A DNA stretch of 22,185 bases from assembly GCA_000434295.1 (NCBI GenBank), contig HF994932.1, forward strand, positions 98,669-120,853, written 5' to 3'. Of this stretch, positions 13,624 through 21,223 are shown piece after piece. Position 1 is the stretch's first letter. Every line of letters starts with the position of its first letter. This DNA is from Acetobacter sp. CAG:977 (GTDB taxonomy: Bacteria > Pseudomonadota > Alphaproteobacteria > CAAGCB01 > CAG-977). A model generated the notes under the pieces. That model saw only the letters and a program-made list of their open reading frames with translations. It ran no database searches and was not told the origin of the DNA. The translations under genes were made by a program, and so were the position numbers.

Positions 13624-14880
13624 TTACCCCCGAACGTACTTTGACAAATATTCGGGCAGGTTTTCTATCAGCACTTCCGCCTGTTCGCCGCTGTCCAAAT
13701 CGCGAACCGAAACCGATCCTTTCGCCAATTCGTCCGACCCCGCGATAATCGCCGCGCAAGCATTGATTTTGTTTGCTTTCTTTAACCGTTTGCCCATATT
13801 CCCCGAATACGTCATATCTATAATGCAACCGTTGCGGCGCAAATCCTGCGCTATTTTCATAACGGGAAAGACCGCATCGTCCCCGACGGGAACAACGGCG
13901 ATCGGACGCGGTGCCGAAGGCAGACGGTTCGTTTCAACCAACAGCATCGCCAAACGGTCGACACCCGATCCGAAACCGATCCCCGGCGTTTGAGAACCGC
14001 CCAATTCCTGCACCAAACCGTCATAACGCCCGCCGCCGAGAACGGTGCCCTGAGTCCCCAAAGATTCCGTAATAAATTCAAATACCGTATGACGATAGTA
14101 ATCCAATCCGCGCACCAAACGGGGATTGACGGTGTACGGAATGTCCAAAGCCTTCAAACCTTCTTGGACGGTTTCAAAAAATTTGCGCGATTCTTCGTTC
14201 AGGTATGCCGTCATTTCAGGCGCGCCTTCAACGATTTTTTTGTCGCGTTCGTCTTTGGAATCCAATATGCGCAGAGGATTCTTGTCCAAACGGTTCAGGC
14301 TGTCTTCCGAAAGTTCGTCCTTATGCGCCGAAAAATACGATACCAACGCTTCACGGTACGCCGCGCGGCTTTCCAAATCGCCCAAAGTATTCAGTTCCAA
14401 ACGGATAAAGTCTTTCAGCCCGAGAGCCTTTAAAAATTCCCAAGCCAAAGACAAAACTTCTATATCCGCCTGAGGCGAAGACGCCCCCAACAATTCGACA
14501 CCGATTTGGTTGAACTGGCGGTAACGCCCCTTTTGCGGACGTTCATAGCGAAACATCGATCCCGAATAAAACAGTTTAACGGGCTGATTTTGTTCCATGC
14601 CTTCGGAAATAAACGCACGCACCGCGCCCGCGGTCCCTTCGGGGCGAAGCGTCAGACTTTCCCCGCCGCGATCCGTGAACGTGTACATTTCCTTGCTGAC
14701 GACATCCGTCGCTTCTCCGATGCCGCGCGAAAAAACTTCCGTAAATTCAAAAACGGGCGTGCGGATTTCGCCGTACCCGTAACGTTCGGCCAGTTCTTTC
14801 GCCGTCCGTTCCACAAATGAAAAAGCCCGAAGCTCTTCGCCGTAAATATCCCGCGTCCCGCGCGCCGGCTGTATCGTCAT
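13624..14880 (-). CDS. hisS: histidyl-tRNA synthetase
   Basis: Class II aminoacyl-tRNA synthetase charging tRNA-His in the cytoplasm. It has 418 residues, the usual length. RPEGT (79-83) and motif 2 FRYERPQKGRYRQF (110-123) bind ATP. The histidine-specific blocks RGLDYY (257-262) and GGGRYDGL (282-289) and motif 3 GIGFGSGVDRL (300-310) are all present. The anticodon-binding domain occupies the last 90 or so residues. The start codon overlaps the ispG stop codon in an ATGA junction, so translation is coupled. The gene lies between isoprenoid and translation-termination genes, as in related genomes. Confidence 0.97.
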   Translation of the reverse strand: MTIQPARGTRDIYGEELRAFSFVERTAKELAERYGYGEIRTPVFEFTEVFSRGIGEATDVVSKEMYTFTDRGGESLTLRPEGTAGAVRAFISEGMEQNQPVKLFYSGSMFRYERPQKGRYRQFNQIGVELLGASSPQADIEVLSLAWEFLKALGLKDFIRLELNTLGDLESRAAYREALVSYFSAHKDELSEDSLNRLDKNPLRILDSKDERDKKIVEGAPEMTAYLNEESRKFFETVQEGLKALDIPYTVNPRLVRGLDYYRHTVFEFITESLGTQGTVLGGGRYDGLVQELGGSQTPGIGFGSGVDRLAMLLVETNRLPSAPRPIAVVPVGDDAVFPVMKIAQDLRRNGCIIDMTYSGNMGKRLKKANKINACAAIIAGSDELAKGSVSVRDLDSGEQAEVLIENLPEYLSKYVRG

Positions 14881-15974
14881 TTCTTTTCCTCCGTCCGGCG
14901 TTCCTGCGCCGCTTTTTCCGCCAAAGCCGCAATCTTGTCAACGACTTCGGTCGCTTCTATCTGACCGATCTGTTCTCCTTTGACAAACAGCAAAGCCTTT
15001 CCGTTTCCGCCGCCGCACACGCCGATATCGGCTTCGTGCGCTTCCCCGATGCCGTTCACAATGCACCCCAGCACCGATATTTTTAACGGCACCGAAATAT
15101 GTTCAAGACGTTCTTCCAGCTCGCGAACCGTCTTTTCCACGTCTATCCCTTTGCGGGCGCACGTCGGACACGATACGATACGAACCCCGCGATAACGCAA
15201 CCCCAAAGAACGCAAAATTTCAAAACCGACTTTGACTTCTTCCGAAACCGGCGCCGTCAACGATACGCGCAACGTATCCCCTATTCCTTCGGACAAAAGA
15301 GTGCCGATTCCCAACGCGGATTTTACGGTTCCCGCACGAAGACCGCCCGCTTCCGTCACACCCAAATGCAACGGATAATCGCATGCCGCCGCCAATAAAC
15401 GGTACGCCTTCATCATCATCAGCGTATCCGAAGATTTCACGCTGATTTTAAAGTTATAAAAATCTTCGTCCTCAAGCATTTTGGCTTGATTCAACGCACT
15501 TTCAACCATGGCTTCGGGACACGGTTCCCCGTATTTTTCAAGCAAGCCCTTTTCCAAAGACCCGCCGTTCACCCCGATGCGTATCGAACAATTATGATCC
15601 TTTGCCGCTTTTACGACTTCGCGAACCCGATCCGCAGAACCGATGTTGCCGGGATTGATGCGCAGACAGGCGGCTCCCGCTTGCGCCGCTTCTATCCCTC
15701 GCTTGTAATGAAAATGAATGTCCGCCACGATGGGAACATGGACTTGGCGGACGATTTCTTTCAAAGCCGCCGTGGACGCTTCGTCGGGACAGGAAACGCG
15801 CGCAATATCCACGCCGGCGGCTTCCATTTCCAAAATCTGGGAAACCGTCCCTTTGACATCCGACGTCAACGTGTTCGTCATGGATTGCACCGATATCGGA
15901 GCCCCGTCACCGACGGGAACGTTCCCGACATAGATGCGGCGCGACTTGCGCCGCTTGATCTCTAACGCCTTCAT
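14877..15974 (-). CDS. ispG: 4-hydroxy-3-methylbut-2-en-1-yl diphosphate synthase (GcpE)
   Basis: Iron-sulfur enzyme of the MEP isoprenoid pathway, converting methylerythritol cyclodiphosphate to HMBPP. It has 365 residues, the bacterial short form without the plant insert. The TIM-barrel part starts with SVQSMTNT (28-35) and includes VADIHFHY (83-90). The [4Fe-4S] ligands are visible as C269 and C272 (SCPTC), C304 (LGCIVNG) and E311. The gene begins 13 nt after rodZ and overlaps hisS by 4 nt. The start at 15974 has AAGG about 12 nt upstream, slightly far, which suggests reliance on upstream translation. Confidence 0.97.
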   Translation of the reverse strand: MKALEIKRRKSRRIYVGNVPVGDGAPISVQSMTNTLTSDVKGTVSQILEMEAAGVDIARVSCPDEASTAALKEIVRQVHVPIVADIHFHYKRGIEAAQAGAACLRINPGNIGSADRVREVVKAAKDHNCSIRIGVNGGSLEKGLLEKYGEPCPEAMVESALNQAKMLEDEDFYNFKISVKSSDTLMMMKAYRLLAAACDYPLHLGVTEAGGLRAGTVKSALGIGTLLSEGIGDTLRVSLTAPVSEEVKVGFEILRSLGLRYRGVRIVSCPTCARKGIDVEKTVRELEERLEHISVPLKISVLGCIVNGIGEAHEADIGVCGGGNGKALLFVKGEQIGQIEATEVVDKIAALAEKAAQERRTEEKK

Positions 15975-15987
15975 TTTTCAGCAAACC

Positions 15988-16989
15988 TTAATCTTCAGCC
16001 GTTTTCGGCAGCAAATATTCCGGATCAAGAGGAACTTTGCGCGTCGCCCCTTTGGGCCCCAAAGGAGGAACCAAAAGCCCTTCGACATAAACGTCCAAGC
16101 CGCCGGCATTTCCCGTCTTTAAATACAAATCGTCGGAATCTCTGGACGCCTGATAACGGTCTCCCGCCTTTAACGTCCGCGAAATCAAGACCATATCCCC
16201 GCGCGTTACTTCTATCCAAGCATCGGCAGTCGCGACCAAAACGACGCGGGCATTATAGTTTTTCTGACCGTATATATGGCGCGTCGGAACTTCTTCGGCA
16301 ACTTCAAACGATTCTGCGACAAACGGCTTGCCCTGAACGGAAGTATCGGCAACCGTTTCCTGAACGGCCTGTTCGGGCTTTTTCGGCGGAACGGGCGCCG
16401 AAGGAGGTTCCGATGCCGTTTCTGTCCCCGTTTCCTGAGAAACGGACGGAGACGGAGCACCGTCATCCTGATAAACGTCTTCCACAACCGTTACCGTCTC
16501 AACCGAAGCATATTCCGAAGGATCTTCCTGTTCCCAGAAAGCCTTGTACAATCCGAAAACAACCGCCAAAAGCAAAACGGAAAACACTATCAGCTTTATC
16601 CCGGGAACAGAATTTTCGACATCTTCCGGAGCATAAGACGGATAGACGTCTTCATTTTCTTGCGTTTCGGACAGCTCTTCCTTGTACCGCGACACCATAT
16701 CGGCGGCATTCAGACCAAGGTATGCCGCATAACTGCGGACAAAACCGACGGCGTAAGCCGTGCCGGGCAAATCTTTGTACCGACCTTCTTCAATATCTTC
16801 CAAAAACTGGGCGCGAATGCAAAGATATGATGCAATATCGCGTATCTCCCATTTCTTTGCCAAACGGGTTCGACGCAAAATCTCGCCGACCGTTTCTTCC
16901 CGCTTTTCGGAAGACGCGGCAGAAGTTTCGGAAGAAACATCCTTTCCGTTTGATGACGTCTCTACTGTCTTTTCCTCTTTTTCTGCCAT
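15988..16989 (-). CDS. rodZ: RodZ-like helix-turn-helix membrane protein
   Basis: Bitopic cell-shape protein that links MreB to the elongation machinery. It has 333 residues. After a Ser/Glu-rich 30-residue lead, an HTH_25-type domain (about 33-100, including VGEILRRTRLAKKW and LPGTAYAVGFVRSYA) sits in the cytoplasm. One transmembrane helix (131-151, IKLIVFSVLLLAVVFGLYKA) is followed by a Pro/Glu/Thr-rich periplasmic linker and a DUF4115 beta domain (about 243-312, ATADAWIEVTRGDMVLISRT). AAGGGGTG precedes the ATG. It lies 17 nt after the flavin oxidoreductase gene and next to ispG, its usual partner in alphaproteobacteria. Confidence 0.92.
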   Translation of the reverse strand: MAEKEEKTVETSSNGKDVSSETSAASSEKREETVGEILRRTRLAKKWEIRDIASYLCIRAQFLEDIEEGRYKDLPGTAYAVGFVRSYAAYLGLNAADMVSRYKEELSETQENEDVYPSYAPEDVENSVPGIKLIVFSVLLLAVVFGLYKAFWEQEDPSEYASVETVTVVEDVYQDDGAPSPSVSQETGTETASEPPSAPVPPKKPEQAVQETVADTSVQGKPFVAESFEVAEEVPTRHIYGQKNYNARVVLVATADAWIEVTRGDMVLISRTLKAGDRYQASRDSDDLYLKTGNAGGLDVYVEGLLVPPLGPKGATRKVPLDPEYLLPKTAED

Positions 16990-17006
16990 TTTTCACCCCT
17001 TAATCT

Positions 17007-18044
17007 TTAATCAGACAGAACCGAGCGGGTCTTTCTTAACGCATCGGCCGCTTCGTTAACCAGCGTATCAATAATGTCCTGCGTCGGACGTTCGTCCTTG
17101 ACCAATCCGACGCTCTGACCCGCCATCAGCGAACCGTTTTCGACGTCGCCTTCTATTACCGCACGACGCAACGCTCCGCCCCAAAAATGTTCTATCGCCA
17201 TCTGAGCATCTTTAAGCTCTATTTCGCCGCGGCGATACTTCTCAATCGTTTCAAGCTGGAATGCCATAAAGCGCCGCGTCCCCTCGTTTGCTATCGCACG
17301 AACGGGAATAACGGGGAAACGCGCGTCCATCTGAACCGTCGGAACGGCATCGCGCGCATTCGCATTAATAAACGCTTTTTTGAAATTCGGATGCGCAATA
17401 CATTCCGTCGCGCAAACAAAACGCGTCCCAAGCTGGCATCCCGACGCGCCCATTTCCAAAAATGCCGCCATCATCGAACCCGACCCGATCCCGCCGGCAA
17501 CAAAAACGGGAACCTCCGTTATATGCGGAATGATTTCCTGAACCAAAATGTTCGTCGCTACGGGTCCGATATGTCCGCCGGCTTCCGTCCCTTCTATAAT
17601 CAGCGCATCGGCTCCGGCACGCACCATCTTCTTTGCCAAAACAAGCGCCGGCGCAAAGCACATGACTTTTATGCCCGCGTCTTTCAACCGTTTAATCGAC
17701 TGACCCGTCGGAATACCGCCCGCCAATATCGCATGCGTAATCTTGCGTTCAATGCAAACGTCAATCAACGAATCCAGCTGAGGATGCATCGTAATCAGGT
17801 TAACGCCGAAATTCTCGGACGTCAGTTCGCGCGTCGCCGCAATTTCTTTATCCAGCAAGTCCGCCGGCATCGCGCCGCTGGCAATAACGCCGAAACCGCC
17901 CGCATTCGATATCGCCGATACCAAATGGTGTTCCGAAACCCAAGACATCGCCCCGCCCAAAATGGCATAACGGGTTCCTAAAAATTCTCTGCCTCTTTTC
18001 CAAAAAGCGTCTAAAATATCACGGGAAGCTGCTTCTACCGCCAT
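17007..18044 (-). CDS. FMN-dependent oxidoreductase of the nitronate monooxygenase/FabK family
   Basis: TIM-barrel flavoprotein of 345 residues, family PF03060. FMN-binding and catalytic segments are NAGGFGVIASG (47-57), EGTEAGGHIG (151-160, with the catalytic-type H158), VAGGIGSG (182-189) and GTRFV (206-210). The late LMAGQSVGLV segment occurs in both nitronate monooxygenases and FabK enoyl-ACP reductases, so the reaction (nitronate detoxification or the last step of fatty acid elongation) cannot be fixed here. The ATG overlaps the lysC stop codon as TAATG, and the gene lies 17 nt before rodZ, placing it inside the lysC-to-prmC operon. Confidence 0.85.
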   Translation of the reverse strand: MAVEAASRDILDAFWKRGREFLGTRYAILGGAMSWVSEHHLVSAISNAGGFGVIASGAMPADLLDKEIAATRELTSENFGVNLITMHPQLDSLIDVCIERKITHAILAGGIPTGQSIKRLKDAGIKVMCFAPALVLAKKMVRAGADALIIEGTEAGGHIGPVATNILVQEIIPHITEVPVFVAGGIGSGSMMAAFLEMGASGCQLGTRFVCATECIAHPNFKKAFINANARDAVPTVQMDARFPVIPVRAIANEGTRRFMAFQLETIEKYRRGEIELKDAQMAIEHFWGGALRRAVIEGDVENGSLMAGQSVGLVKDERPTQDIIDTLVNEAADALRKTRSVLSD

Positions 18045-19276
18045 TATTGTTCTTCCTTCTTATCCAAATTAAATGCCGCATGCAACGCACGAACCGCCAA
18101 TTCCGCATACTCGCTGGCGATTAAAACGCTGATCTTAATTTCAGAAGTCGATATCGCCTGAACGTTTATGCCTTTGTCCGACAATGCCTTAAACATCTTG
18201 CGCGCAACACCCACATGCGTGCGCATCCCGACGCCCACAACAGATATCTTGACAACATCGCTGTCGGAAAGAAGCGATTGATAACCGATTTCTTCCTTTG
18301 CCTTTTCCAAAATCGACAGCGCGCGTTTCAATTCCGATTCCGGCAGCGTAAACGTCATGTCCGTCGACTTTCCGTCCGCCGAATCGCTTTGAACAATCAT
18401 GTCAACGCTGATGTTCGCTTCGGCCATCGCGTTAAAAATCGCCGCAGAAACTCCGGGTTTGTCGTGTACCCCCGCCAAAGTAATCTTTGCTTCATCACGG
18501 CTGTAGGTTATGCCGCTGATAATTTCTTTTTCCACGATATCTTCCTCATCGCAAATGGTCGTCCCGACCGGTGTGTCTTCAAAACTTGAAACAACGCGCA
18601 GGTTAACCTGATACTTCATCGCCAGTTCCACCGAACGCGTCTGTAAAACCTTCGCCCCCAAAGAAGCCATTTCAAGCATTTCTTCGTACGTGACCTTGTC
18701 CAGCTTGCGCGCCGTCTTGACAATACGGGGATCCGTCGTATAAACGCCGTCGACATCCGTATAAATGTCGCACCTGTCCGCCCCTAAAGCCGCCGCCAAT
18801 GCCACCGCGGACGTATCCGATCCGCCGCGACCCAACGTCGTTATGCGACCGTCTTCCGTCACGCCCTGAAAACCCGCAACCACGGGAACTATCCCCTTGT
18901 CCATCGCAGATTTTAAAGCATCTACTTCCACACGCTGTATCCTGGCCTTTGAAAAATCACCGTTCGTTACCAACGGGATCTGCCACCCCGTCCATGAACG
19001 CGCCGGAATACCCAACGCCTGCAACGCCAAAGCCAAAAGCCCTATCGTTACCTGTTCGCCCGTCGATACGACAACGTCATATTCCTCGGGGCTGTAATTT
19101 TCGCAAATCTCGCGACAATAATCGACAAGCTGGTTCGTTACCCCCGCCATCGCCGAAACAACAACGGCAACTTTGTTCCCCGCGTCGTATTCGGATTTGA
19201 CCTTCAGGGCAACGTTTCGGATTCGCGCAGTGTCCGCCACCGACGTACCGCCGAATTTCTGTACAATGCATACCAT
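18044..19276 (-). CDS. lysC: aspartate kinase
   Basis: Phosphorylates aspartate, the first step towards lysine (and diaminopimelate for peptidoglycan), threonine and methionine. It has 410 residues, the length of monofunctional allosteric aspartokinases. KFGGTSV (7-13) and GRGGSDTSA (149-157) form the active site, with DIYTDVDGVYTTDPRIV (170-186) following. Two C-terminal ACT domains (about 266-330 and 345-405) predict feedback inhibition by end products. The ribosome binding site is weak (GGGTAAAACCTGA before ATG). It is the first gene of the long minus-strand operon. Confidence 0.96.
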   Translation of the reverse strand: MVCIVQKFGGTSVADTARIRNVALKVKSEYDAGNKVAVVVSAMAGVTNQLVDYCREICENYSPEEYDVVVSTGEQVTIGLLALALQALGIPARSWTGWQIPLVTNGDFSKARIQRVEVDALKSAMDKGIVPVVAGFQGVTEDGRITTLGRGGSDTSAVALAAALGADRCDIYTDVDGVYTTDPRIVKTARKLDKVTYEEMLEMASLGAKVLQTRSVELAMKYQVNLRVVSSFEDTPVGTTICDEEDIVEKEIISGITYSRDEAKITLAGVHDKPGVSAAIFNAMAEANISVDMIVQSDSADGKSTDMTFTLPESELKRALSILEKAKEEIGYQSLLSDSDVVKISVVGVGMRTHVGVARKMFKALSDKGINVQAISTSEIKISVLIASEYAELAVRALHAAFNLDKKEEQ

Positions 19277-19321
19277 TCAGGTTTTACCCAAATTCCATAG
19301 TTCTAATGATAAAAACGAATA

Positions 19322-19350
19322 TTCATACAATGTTCTCTCCTTTAAAGCAA
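19322..19350 (-). promoter_or_regulatory. candidate promoter of the lysC operon
   Basis: The minus strand reads TTGCTT, 17 nt, TATGAA, ending about 45 nt before the lysC start. It has the same -10 hexamer and spacing as the candidate mlaE promoter. The match to sigma-70 consensus is moderate. Confidence 0.35.
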
Positions 19351-19432
19351 GAATTTGCTGACAATTATATTGCCTTTTTACAAAAGAACGATAAAACTGT
19401 TCTCATCTTCCGCTGTTAAAACGAGGCAAACG

Positions 19433-19795
19433 ATGACCGCTAATTATAAAAAATCCGATTCCGATACACGCCCTTGGGGAACTTGGGAAGTCCTGGACGC
19501 AGGTGATACTTACGCCGTTAAAAAAATTACCGTCCTGCCCGAAAAAATCCTCTCTTTGCAAAGCCATAACCATCGCGACGAACATTGGATCATCGTCTGC
19601 GGAACCGCAAAAGTCAGAATCGGCGACAAAACCGTCGTCGCCAATGCAAACACGCCCTTTTTTATTCCGGCAAAAACATTGCACCGCATCGAAAACGCCG
19701 GCAAAACTCCCATGGTCTTTATCGAAGTGCAGACCGGCGAACTTTTGGATGAAAACGATATCATTCGATACGAAGACGCTTACGGACGCGTCTAA
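19433..19795 (+). CDS. stand-alone cupin of the type II phosphomannose isomerase family
   Basis: A 120-residue single cupin matching the C-terminal domain of bifunctional mannose-6-phosphate isomerase/GDP-mannose pyrophosphorylase enzymes. RPWGTWEVLD (13-22) is the entry motif. Metal-binding residues are H45, H47 and E50 in SHNHRDEHW, plus H84 after FIPAKTL. The nucleotidyltransferase half is absent, and no GDP-mannose gene is visible nearby. It may interconvert fructose-6-phosphate and mannose-6-phosphate for surface polysaccharides. I chose ATG 19433 because GAGG lies 8 nt upstream; an upstream ATG at 19355 lacks such a site. It diverges from lysC and converges on comF. Confidence 0.88.
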   Translation: MTANYKKSDSDTRPWGTWEVLDAGDTYAVKKITVLPEKILSLQSHNHRDEHWIIVCGTAKVRIGDKTVVANANTPFFIPAKTLHRIENAGKTPMVFIEVQTGELLDENDIIRYEDAYGRV

Positions 19796-19900
19796 ACCTT
19801 AATTCGAAACGACGCTTTGCCGGCAAAAGCGCCTGACCGACAACGCCGCCGACGGTCGCAGGCGTCGTAAAAATTCGTCTGATCTTTTCCGCGGACGTCT

Positions 19901-20599
19901 TTAGCGAACGGCACGCGCAAACGTTAAAACGCGCACCTCTCGGGCGCCGCCCCGTTTCAATGCGCGTGCGCAATATTCCGCCGTCGCCCCCGACGTCATA
20001 ACGTCGTCTATCAATACATACGTTCTTGCCGTTTCGGCAGATTTGAAAAAATCAAACGCTCCCGTCAGATTTGAATACCGTTCGTTTCTGGAAAAATGCC
20101 CCTGCTTTGCCGTTCTCTTCACCCGCTTCAGCACAAACGGAGAAAACGGAACACCCGAAAGTTTTGAAATGTTTTCCGCCAGCAACGCCGACTGATTGTA
20201 TTTTCTGTCCAACAGCCTGAGCGGATGCAACGGCACGCAAACCAACATATCGGCGCCGTCCAAAATGTCCCGCCCCGCATTGACCATCATGCGCGCCATC
20301 CAAAAAGCAAGATCCGTCTTGTCTCCGTACTTTAAAGACAAAACCAGATCTTTTACGATATCGCCGTACACAAATGCGGAACGCGCCGTCTCAAAAGCTT
20401 TTTTTCCCGCCCTGCATTCGGTGCAAACGGCATCATCGTCGGATATCTGCAACGGTCTTCCGCAAATGCGGCAAAACGGCGCTTCGATAAATCTTAATCG
20501 CCCGTAACATTCGGAACACAACATTCCCGCTTCGGAAATTCGAGCACCGCAGCAAATGCAAACCGGCGGGAAAAAGACATCCAAAAGACTCTTTGCCAT
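19901..20599 (-). CDS. comF: ComF family phosphoribosyltransferase-like protein
   Basis: Cytoplasmic protein linked to DNA uptake or recycling in competent bacteria, with an undefined biochemical role elsewhere. It has 232 residues, the usual length. The N-terminus has four CxxC pairs (C14/C17, C28/C31, C43/C46, C59/C62), a zinc-ribbon arrangement. The PRPP-binding loop VLIDDVMTSGAT is at 195-206. KYNQSALLAENIS and RNERYSNLTGAF are typical family segments. AAGGA lies 10 nt before the ATG. No other competence gene is in the window. Confidence 0.93.
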   Translation of the reverse strand: MAKSLLDVFFPPVCICCGARISEAGMLCSECYGRLRFIEAPFCRICGRPLQISDDDAVCTECRAGKKAFETARSAFVYGDIVKDLVLSLKYGDKTDLAFWMARMMVNAGRDILDGADMLVCVPLHPLRLLDRKYNQSALLAENISKLSGVPFSPFVLKRVKRTAKQGHFSRNERYSNLTGAFDFFKSAETARTYVLIDDVMTSGATAEYCARALKRGGAREVRVLTFARAVR

Positions 20600-20625
20600 A
20601 AAAAACTGTTCCTTAATAAAAAATC

Positions 20626-20642
20626 TGTTATAAATAGTAACA
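20626..20642. promoter_or_regulatory. inverted repeat in the comF/lipoprotein divergent promoter region
   Basis: TGTTA and TAACA arms are separated by 7 nt and overlap possible -10 boxes on both strands (TATAAA on plus, TATAAC on minus). Its place between divergent starts 71 nt apart suits an operator or overlapping promoters. Confidence 0.3.
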
Positions 20643-20669
20643 TACCCTTTTTAATAAGGAATTTTAAAG

Positions 20670-21212
20670 ATGACAAAACGAGTGTTTTTGGCGGCTTTGA
20701 CGGCGGGTCTCCTTTCAGCCTGCACCACGGGAATTTTCTATAACGGCGTCCGGGAATTGTCCGTCAGCTTTATTCAGCCGTCGGAATGGGACGGCGAAGT
20801 ATTCCCTGCCGTACAAATGTGCAGCGGCGTCGGCGGCGCAGGAAGCACTCCCGCTTTGTCCGTCGCAAATATCCCTCCGGAAACAAACGTTATCATCCTT
20901 GAAATGAATAACCTCAGCAATCCCGCTTTGGCCGTTGACGGCGGATTGGGATCGATCGGCTTTTACCACGACGGTTCCGAAACCGCCACTTTGTTGCCGG
21001 TACCGGGCGAAACAGGCGATTTGCCTTCTTTCGCTTTTGAAGAAAAAGTCAATCGCGCCAACCCTGCAAAACCTTATGCTTATCTGCCGCCGTGTTTTAA
21101 GACAAACAGCACGTATCAAGCCACCGTCAAAGCCTTAAAACGAACGGGATCGTTCGATAAACAGCGCTCCGTTCTTTTGGGTGAAGGACGCATCCGGCTG
21201 GGGACTTATTAG
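20670..21212 (+). CDS. small lipoprotein with weak similarity to the PEBP (YbhB/YbcL) fold
   Basis: Not a gene I recognise with certainty. It has 180 residues with a clear lipoprotein signal: basic start, hydrophobic stretch, and lipobox LSAC with C18. AAGGA precedes the ATG. The mature part resembles phosphatidylethanolamine-binding proteins in outline: a central MCSGVGGAGSTPALSVANIP segment (about 50-70) followed by a hydrophobic strand, and a late AYLPPC plus YQATVKAL region. However, the DPD-type ligand-binding residues are not visible. The assignment is an inference from motif order. It is monocistronic, diverges from comF and converges on the next gene. Confidence 0.75.
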   Translation: MTKRVFLAALTAGLLSACTTGIFYNGVRELSVSFIQPSEWDGEVFPAVQMCSGVGGAGSTPALSVANIPPETNVIILEMNNLSNPALAVDGGLGSIGFYHDGSETATLLPVPGETGDLPSFAFEEKVNRANPAKPYAYLPPCFKTNSTYQATVKALKRTGSFDKQRSVLLGEGRIRLGTY

Positions 21213-21223
21213 TCCGCAAATAA

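Noticed and set aside
19761..19973. 70-codon minus-strand frame between the cupin and comF
   Set aside because: Arg-rich shadow frame overlapping both real genes. The 105-nt gap shows only a weak CGCTTT/AAAGCG hairpin without a T run, so I did not call a terminator either.
21202..21215. GGACT-TATT-AGTCC hairpin at the end of the PEBP-like lipoprotein gene
   Set aside because: Only a 5-bp stem with no U run on either strand; too weak to call a terminator.
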